Positions 13,997-17,564 of a stretch of 17,564 bases of DNA are shown one piece after another. Made by a program: the position numbers and the translations under genes. This DNA is from UBA4874 sp002399435. GTDB lineage: Bacteria > Bacillota > Clostridia > Caldicoprobacterales > DTU083. The stretch spans positions 1 to 17,564 of the forward strand of contig DAISGI010000047.1 in the NCBI GenBank assembly GCA_036823195.1, read 5' to 3'. The notes beneath the pieces were generated by a model. The model searched no databases and had not been told where the DNA came from. It worked only from the letters and a program-made list of their open reading frames with translations. How positions within the stretch are numbered: the first letter of the stretch is position 1; the number at the start of each line of letters is the position of its first letter.

Positions 13997-14500
13997 TCAT
14001 AAGTAGTTGTTTTCGTACAGAGCTCGCAGGGCTTCTGCGACTGTGGCGGCATCAGCAGGATTCATCAGCAGTTTGAAATCCCGAAGGATCCTGGTATCAA
14101 GATATTGGCATTCATCAACCGCCACGAGGATTATCTTGTGTTTTTCCTTCATGAGGTAACGAACCCTGTCCTGGATTGCCTTGAACATTTCCGTTTTTCG
14201 GTTGCCCGGTTCAAGACCCAGTTGCATGCAAAGATGGCGGTAAAACTCCGTAACACTGATAGTTGAAAGACAAGTGTAGGTCATTTGGCAAAGGTTCAGA
14301 TTCAGACTTTCTGCAAAGCAGCGCAGGGCATAAGTTTTTCCCATACCGGGCGGTGCGGTAAAAAGACCGATTCCCCTCGTGCTTTTCAGGAAGGAAAGCC
14401 GATTTTGCATTTCAAGATGATCCCTGGACTGAAATGCCGTTTTAACCGGTGAAGATTTATCAAAAGGATGAAAGGTAAGGCCATAAAAATGGTTATACAT
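13997..14500 (-). CDS. ExeA/TniB-like AAA ATPase of the transposon, apparently internally deleted
   Basis: This 167-residue protein begins MYNHFYGLTFHPFDKSS, the usual start of ExeA-family ATPases. Walker A is APPGMGKT (49-56) and Walker B is ILVAVDECQ (Asp129, Glu130). In related transposons such ATPases activate the transposase and help choose targets. Family members are about 250-280 residues. After DFKLLMN (147) the sequence jumps to PADAATVAEALRALYENNYL and stops, without sensor-1/arginine-finger or lid regions, so roughly 100 residues appear missing in frame. GGAGG lies 8 nt before ATG 14500, which overlaps the transposase stop by 8 nt. An upstream ATG at 14515 is less well placed. It is probably non-functional, or a minimal variant. 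Confidence 0.75.
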   Translation of the reverse strand: MYNHFYGLTFHPFDKSSPVKTAFQSRDHLEMQNRLSFLKSTRGIGLFTAPPGMGKTYALRCFAESLNLNLCQMTYTCLSTISVTEFYRHLCMQLGLEPGNRKTEMFKAIQDRVRYLMKEKHKIILVAVDECQYLDTRILRDFKLLMNPADAATVAEALRALYENNYL

Positions 14501-15680
14501 TGTTGGATCCTCCATTCATGGAATAGTCGATGGATAAAGCGTTTTCCCTCTTGGTACGAGAGTTTTCCACCTTGTTGGTGGGACGTATGGGATAGCGCTT
14601 CCCATCGTAAAGGATGTAGGCATTTTTCATGTCATCGGGAAGGAAGCGGATCTCCACTTTCATGCGAATAAACTGCATGGGAGTATCGTAGGAAACCGAA
14701 TCAATGGATACCGTAGAGTCATTATTAACCTTTCGTATGATGCGGTTCATGAAGCATTCGTCCAGCCATTCCCGGCTCCTGGGGAAGCGAATACGGTCCA
14801 GATGCCTTGAGTAACGCTCCATGGGAGTTTCACCGATATCCCGGTTAGCGGTATTGTTGCGCAGTCTGACATAGTCAGCCAGCATACGATTGAGCTGCTC
14901 CAGCGACTCTACCTCAGATGGATCAAAGCCGTTCAGCCAGGTATCTTTCACTGTACGGAAGGATCTTTCCACTTTCGCTTTGGCAGCCCCATCTCTTACC
15001 GGAGCATGAATTTCCACAATGCCCAGGGAGCCAAGGATCATTGTCAGCTGCCCATTGGAATACGGCGCCCCGTGATCGGTATACAGCTTGTTGCAAATGC
15101 CATGGCGTGCAATAGCCTCTTTGAGGACAACCTGAAAATTATACGCATTGTCATGATAGAAAAACCGTGCGCCAGCGATAAGCCTGGAGTGGTCATCCAC
15201 AATGTGAAACAAATATGTTTTTCTCTTTACTCCATTCTCTGTGATGTATATACTGTGGCAGGTATCCGCCTGATACATGCTGCACGGAAATTCTTCTTCA
15301 AAGGCTTTGCGGTCCTTCCTGTTTGTGCTTCTTGCGGACCTCAGGTCGTTTTTCTTAATGAAACGCTGCACAGTGGAGATGGATACTTCCGACTGCCTGA
15401 TGAAGCCATCGGCAATCAGCTTGGTGTAGATCAATGTCGCATTGATGCGGGGAAACTCCTGTTTTAGCCGAAATGTCTCAGCAACGGCCGTATCCGGAAG
15501 AACACGGGATTGGAAAAATTCTTTCAGGTCATACGCAAAGGTCCAGTCATAAAAGGAGTTCAGGAACTGCAGCGATGACGTATATGTGTCTTCCAGAAGG
15601 CCCGGCCATATCTTTTTTTTGCCTGAGGAAAAGCTCCTTCCATAAATATAGAGTGGAAACAGAGATACCGTATTTGGCAC
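14493..15680 (-). CDS. rve-family DD35E transposase/integrase, N-terminus probably lost
   Basis: The open frame codes for 395 residues. Residues 60-110 (SRVLPDTAVAETFRLKQEFP and on to STVQRFIKKNDL) look like the end of a DNA-binding helix-turn-helix region. The catalytic core follows with Asp139 in MYQADT, Asp202 in LYTDHGAPYSNGQL and Glu238 in AKAKVERSFR, a DD35E triad. HIVDDHSRLIAGARFF is the usual strand between them. Residues 280-395 form a Mu-C-like beta domain. Relatives normally carry about 100 more N-terminal residues. Here residues 21-57 (from KKKIWPGLLEDTYTSSLQF) look instead like the natural continuation of the zinc-ribbon gene in another frame. The first ATG lies inside that gene and has no clear ribosome site, so translation may depend on frameshifting. 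Confidence 0.8.
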   Translation of the reverse strand: MPNTVSLFPLYIYGRSFSSGKKKIWPGLLEDTYTSSLQFLNSFYDWTFAYDLKEFFQSRVLPDTAVAETFRLKQEFPRINATLIYTKLIADGFIRQSEVSISTVQRFIKKNDLRSARSTNRKDRKAFEEEFPCSMYQADTCHSIYITENGVKRKTYLFHIVDDHSRLIAGARFFYHDNAYNFQVVLKEAIARHGICNKLYTDHGAPYSNGQLTMILGSLGIVEIHAPVRDGAAKAKVERSFRTVKDTWLNGFDPSEVESLEQLNRMLADYVRLRNNTANRDIGETPMERYSRHLDRIRFPRSREWLDECFMNRIIRKVNNDSTVSIDSVSYDTPMQFIRMKVEIRFLPDDMKNAYILYDGKRYPIRPTNKVENSRTKRENALSIDYSMNGGSNNV

Positions 15681-16035
15681 AGATACCTTCTACTGTCAAG
15701 GAACGGGTGTAGTAATCCCTCATTACTGAAATAATGAAAAGAAAGCTGTAGGATTGATAAGGAATGATCGATTCCGGCAATATTGCATGAGTATGCCCAC
15801 AAGAGGAACACTTGTATCTTCTAATCTCAATACGGTATGTAACTATGCCTCCATTTTCGAAAGAAATCAGCCAGCGGTCATATACAGCATGCCTTTTCCA
15901 ATCAGGATCTTTTGTACTGCACCATGGGCAGCTATGTTCCACGGGTTTGAATTCAGCCATATATTTGTTGAACAGGTCCTCGGCAGATAGATTTTTAAAA
16001 TTTAGCTTGCGGAACAGTCCAAAACCTCTTATCAT
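15547..16035 (-). CDS. DUF6431-like zinc-ribbon protein of the transposon, C-terminus frameshifted
   Basis: This 162-residue protein has a zinc ribbon formed by CPWC (36-39) and CSSC (76-79), separated by a beta-rich segment. A helix-turn-helix follows: SLTVEGICAKYGISVSTLYL, then WKELF. Such proteins accompany rve transposases and ExeA ATPases in Clostridia and probably bind transposon or target DNA. At Gln139-Lys140-Lys141 the frame crosses eight adenines (15613-15620). After that it reads an unlikely tail (DMAGPSGRHIYVIAAVPELL), while the next frame continues naturally with IWPGLLEDTYTSSLQF. It is either a frameshift mutation or a programmed slippage site. I use ATG 16035, with GAGG 9 nt upstream; a TTG start at 16050 is possible. 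Confidence 0.7.
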   Translation of the reverse strand: MIRGFGLFRKLNFKNLSAEDLFNKYMAEFKPVEHSCPWCSTKDPDWKRHAVYDRWLISFENGGIVTYRIEIRRYKCSSCGHTHAILPESIIPYQSYSFLFIISVMRDYYTRSLTVEGICAKYGISVSTLYLWKELFLRQKKDMAGPSGRHIYVIAAVPELLL

Positions 16036-16057
16036 AGTAGTGTACCTCAATGTACAT

Positions 16058-16155
16058 CAGGGGGTTATCCCTCTGGTTGATCCATGCTCCTTACGGTGCA
16101 TGGGCAAAAGAGAGAAAGAGGCAGCTGTTGTGGGCGTATACTCTTTCTCTCTTTT
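16058..16155 (-). promoter_or_regulatory. Structured leader of the transposon operon
   Basis: Between promoter and first gene, the transcript would contain three hairpins. The first is a perfect 15-bp purine/pyrimidine stem (16106-16120 with 16141-16155, 20-nt loop). The second is a 6-bp CCATGC/GCATGG stem (16082-16087 with 16098-16103). The third is a 7-bp stem with a four-base loop (16058-16064 with 16069-16075). The first ends in CUUUU, so it could also attenuate transcription. Leaders of this kind often keep transposase levels low; that role here is inferred. Confidence 0.5.
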
Positions 16156-16167
16156 CATATACGGATA

Positions 16168-16197
16168 ACTATATGGTATATATTGTACAAAGGTCAA
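16168..16197 (-). promoter_or_regulatory. Promoter of the transposon operon
   Basis: On the minus strand TTGACC, 18 nt, TATAGT. It lies inside the proposed right end and just downstream of an inward-facing terminator. Transcription would start near 16161, immediately before the 15-bp hairpin. Confidence 0.6.
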
Positions 16198-16208
16198 TAC
16201 TTGCTGAT

Positions 16209-16232
16209 AAAAAAGTGCCGTATATTACGGCA
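16209..16232 (-). terminator. Inward-facing terminator at the right end of the transposon
   Basis: On the minus strand a 7-bp perfect stem, TGCCGTA with TACGGCA around a 3-nt loop, runs into CTTTTTT. It stands upstream of the operon promoter, so it would stop outside transcription from entering the element. Such insulation is common in IS elements. Confidence 0.7.
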
Positions 16233-16305
16233 TACTAACTTTTGATATCTATCATGTATACAGAACTCAATTTGCTGCTGGTTTGTTGTTTTAGAAGAAT
16301 CTAAA

Positions 16306-16935
16306 ATGCGATACTACACTGAAGGAAGCTGATGGCGGTTGATTGGAGAGGAGCGCAAGCGAACCAGTGTTGGCATATTTGAGCGGATAACCCTGCAGGA
16401 AGTGGGAATGTCCAAAGGCTAACTCAGCTCATAATGCTAGGATGGTCGTTTCAACAACAGGCAAAGCAACTTAACCCCGGAAGTGCTGTACTCGAAGCTG
16501 CTAAATCCATCTTCAAGCGAAAGCAAGGGATGGAGAAGGGTGCAGTATACAGACGACGTCGTAGTAGTGAGGAAGCCTAAGCCTGAGAAAGCTGGTAACA
16601 GTCTGGAGGATAAAACTTAGGTGACATGGGACATAGTTTTCATGGCCATAGCTATTCAAAAGGTGGTTATGGATGCGAAGGACGGAGGAAATTCAAAATG
16701 TATTCAAGAACTGAAACAAGGGACTCCGAAGGTGCTTGAAAGAAGGCTGAAATGCTGGAAGAAACGAAGGAACGGCATAAAAGAACATGCTGTGAATTAC
16801 GATGGTACATATATGAAGTACTTGGTGAAAGAAAGATAGATTGCCTTGAGCTAGAAACGTCAACGGAAACCAAGGAAGAACCATATAGGGGAAACGAGTG
16901 GCAGGAAAGGGATACCACAGGATCGGAGGTGGAGC
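16306..16935 (+). ncRNA. Group II intron RNA domains I-III (approximate)
   Basis: No convincing protein gene lies here. Open frames at 16621 and 16752 have poor composition and no family resemblance. Position before an intron-type RT, purine-rich character and GAGCGCAAGCGAACC-like sequence support intron RNA. Individual domains and exon-binding sites were not resolved by eye. Confidence 0.5.
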
Positions 16936-17529
16936 ATGAAGAAATGGTACAGCCTGATTGATAAGATATATCAACCAGAAAATTTAACAAAAGCCTTCAA
17001 ACGGGTAAAACGAAACCATGGAGCCCCAGGGATAGATGGGGAGACGGTTGAAGATTTTAACGTTAAGCTTGAGGAAAATATTGAGTTTTTTCATGGGAAA
17101 CTGAAAACCAACACATATGAACCTAGCCCGGTAAAGAGAGTAGAGATAGAGAAACCGGATGGAGGTAAAAGGCTGCTAGGCATACCCACTGTAAAAGACA
17201 GGGTAGTACAGCAGGCGATAGTAAACATCGTTGAAGGAATCTTTGATAAAGACTTCCACCCATCCAGCTATGGTTACAGACCAGGCAAATCACAACATAA
17301 GGCGGTGGCAAAGGCGGAGAAATTCCTTAACACCTACAACCTGACCTATGTTGCGGACATGGACCTTAGCAAATGCTTTGACACACTGGATCATGATATC
17401 ATCATGAGGGAAGAAATGCGTCGAAGAGGTATCACTGGAAATGGAGAGAAAATGGATGTGCGCCGCTGGAAGAACTCCAAGGTGCATATTATCCATCTAC
17501 TTTTATCTAACTCAAACTTCGCAGTTTGA
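16936..17529 (+). pseudogene. Group II intron reverse transcriptase/maturase, internally deleted
   Basis: The 197-residue frame starts with a normal RT N-terminus: LIDKIYQPENLTKAFKRVKR, GAPGIDGETVEDF (RT-0/1), PVKRVEIEKPDGGKRLLGIP (RT-1/2), VKDRVVQQAI, SSYGYRPGKSQHKAV and VADMDLSKCFDTLDHDIIM (RT-3, first catalytic Asp region). After about residue 157 it switches to REEMRRRGITGNG and MDVRRWKNSKVHIIHLLLSN, which resembles the C-terminal end of such proteins. The YADD box, thumb and most of the maturase domain are missing; full-length proteins are about 400-600 residues. GGAGGTGG precedes the ATG. The protein cannot be an active RT, so any mobility would need help in trans. Confidence 0.8.
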
Positions 17530-17564
17530 AAAGAGCGATGAACCTTGAAAATTCAATGAATCCT

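Larger units (their letters stand above)
13827..16277 (-). mobile_element. Transposon with zinc-ribbon protein, DD35E transposase and ExeA/TniB-like ATPase; probably degenerate
   Basis: Three overlapping minus-strand genes have the logic of Tn7/Tn5053/Mu-type elements: an rve-fold transposase plus an AAA ATPase, with an extra DUF6431-like protein. CAGCAAATTGA at 13827-13837 and its exact reverse complement at 16267-16277 bracket them. A further 10 bases of this motif lie at 13928-13937. These may be transposase-binding sites. I could not find a convincing target-site duplication, so both ends are approximate. The ATPase and the transposase N-terminus appear deleted and the first two genes are out of frame, so autonomous movement is doubtful. 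Confidence 0.55.
16306..17564 (+). mobile_element. Group II intron, 5' part, truncated by the window end
   Basis: About 630 nt of non-coding, structure-rich sequence precedes a reverse transcriptase ORF, the normal layout of intron domains I-III with the ORF in domain IV. GGAGAGGAGCGCAAGCGAACC near 16346 resembles conserved domain I sequence. The 5' edge is uncertain: ATGCGATAC at 16306 resembles the GTGCG intron start but lacks the first G. Domains V and VI are not visible before the window ends. The intron lies about 30 nt beyond the proposed transposon end, in DNA of unknown origin. Confidence 0.55.

Noticed and set aside
15006..15467. 153-codon plus-strand open frame within the transposase
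   Set aside because: Antisense to the DD35E core, with no start context or domain.
16621..16839. Small plus-strand open frames before the intron RT
   Set aside because: Composition and lack of family resemblance fit structured intron RNA better than protein.
1..17564. CRISPR array, rRNA, phage structural genes
   Set aside because: No regularly spaced identical repeats, no rRNA-like sequence and no phage structural genes were seen on either strand.

Overview
The window looks like chromosome from a low-to-mid GC Clostridia-type Firmicute. The reasons are consensus SigA promoters, strong AGGAGG ribosome sites, a polA-coaE-lytic transglycosylase cluster, and LytTR/GHKL signalling. I cannot name a genus. 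A conserved housekeeping block is flanked by accessory DNA full of broken mobile-element genes.

Layout. (1) 1-770: a minus-strand Phd-like antitoxin and ParE/RelE-like toxin with their own promoter and terminator. (2) 770-2480: a mosaic with a near-consensus promoter reading into a 14-codon ORF, an intact EamA/DMT transporter, and a frameshifted 3' piece of an OmpR-type response regulator. (3) 2540-8617: the core. A minus-strand tRNA-Leu(CAA) is followed by polA, coaE, a membrane-anchored lytic transglycosylase and a family-5 solute-binding lipoprotein, very tightly packed and probably one transcript. A plus-strand tRNA-Leu(GAG) with an excellent promoter and terminator closes the block. (4) 8617-9253: a multiply frameshifted C-terminal remnant of a Tn4451/TndX-like large serine recombinase, directly after the tRNA terminator. 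(5) 9312-13727: an intact accessory module of ABC ATPase, ABC-2 permease, LytTR response regulator, GHKL sensor kinase and a small two-TM SHOCT protein. Its two outer promoters share sequence elements and lack a -35 box, and one carries a 22-bp-spaced direct repeat. That suggests control by the LytTR regulator. (6) about 13827-16277: a minus-strand transposon with a DUF6431-like zinc-ribbon protein, a DD35E rve-type transposase and an ExeA/TniB-like ATPase. The ATPase appears internally deleted and the first two genes are joined in different frames at an A8 run. (7) about 16306-end: the 5' part of a group II intron whose reverse transcriptase ORF lacks the YADD region.

Reading: the tRNA-bounded polA cluster is ancestral. 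Everything right of tRNA-Leu(GAG) looks like an eroded island carrying one intact signalling/ABC-transport module. The best candidate for a little-described system is that module with its promoters and SHOCT partner. The second is the transposon, with its repeated end motif, structured leader and A8 junction.
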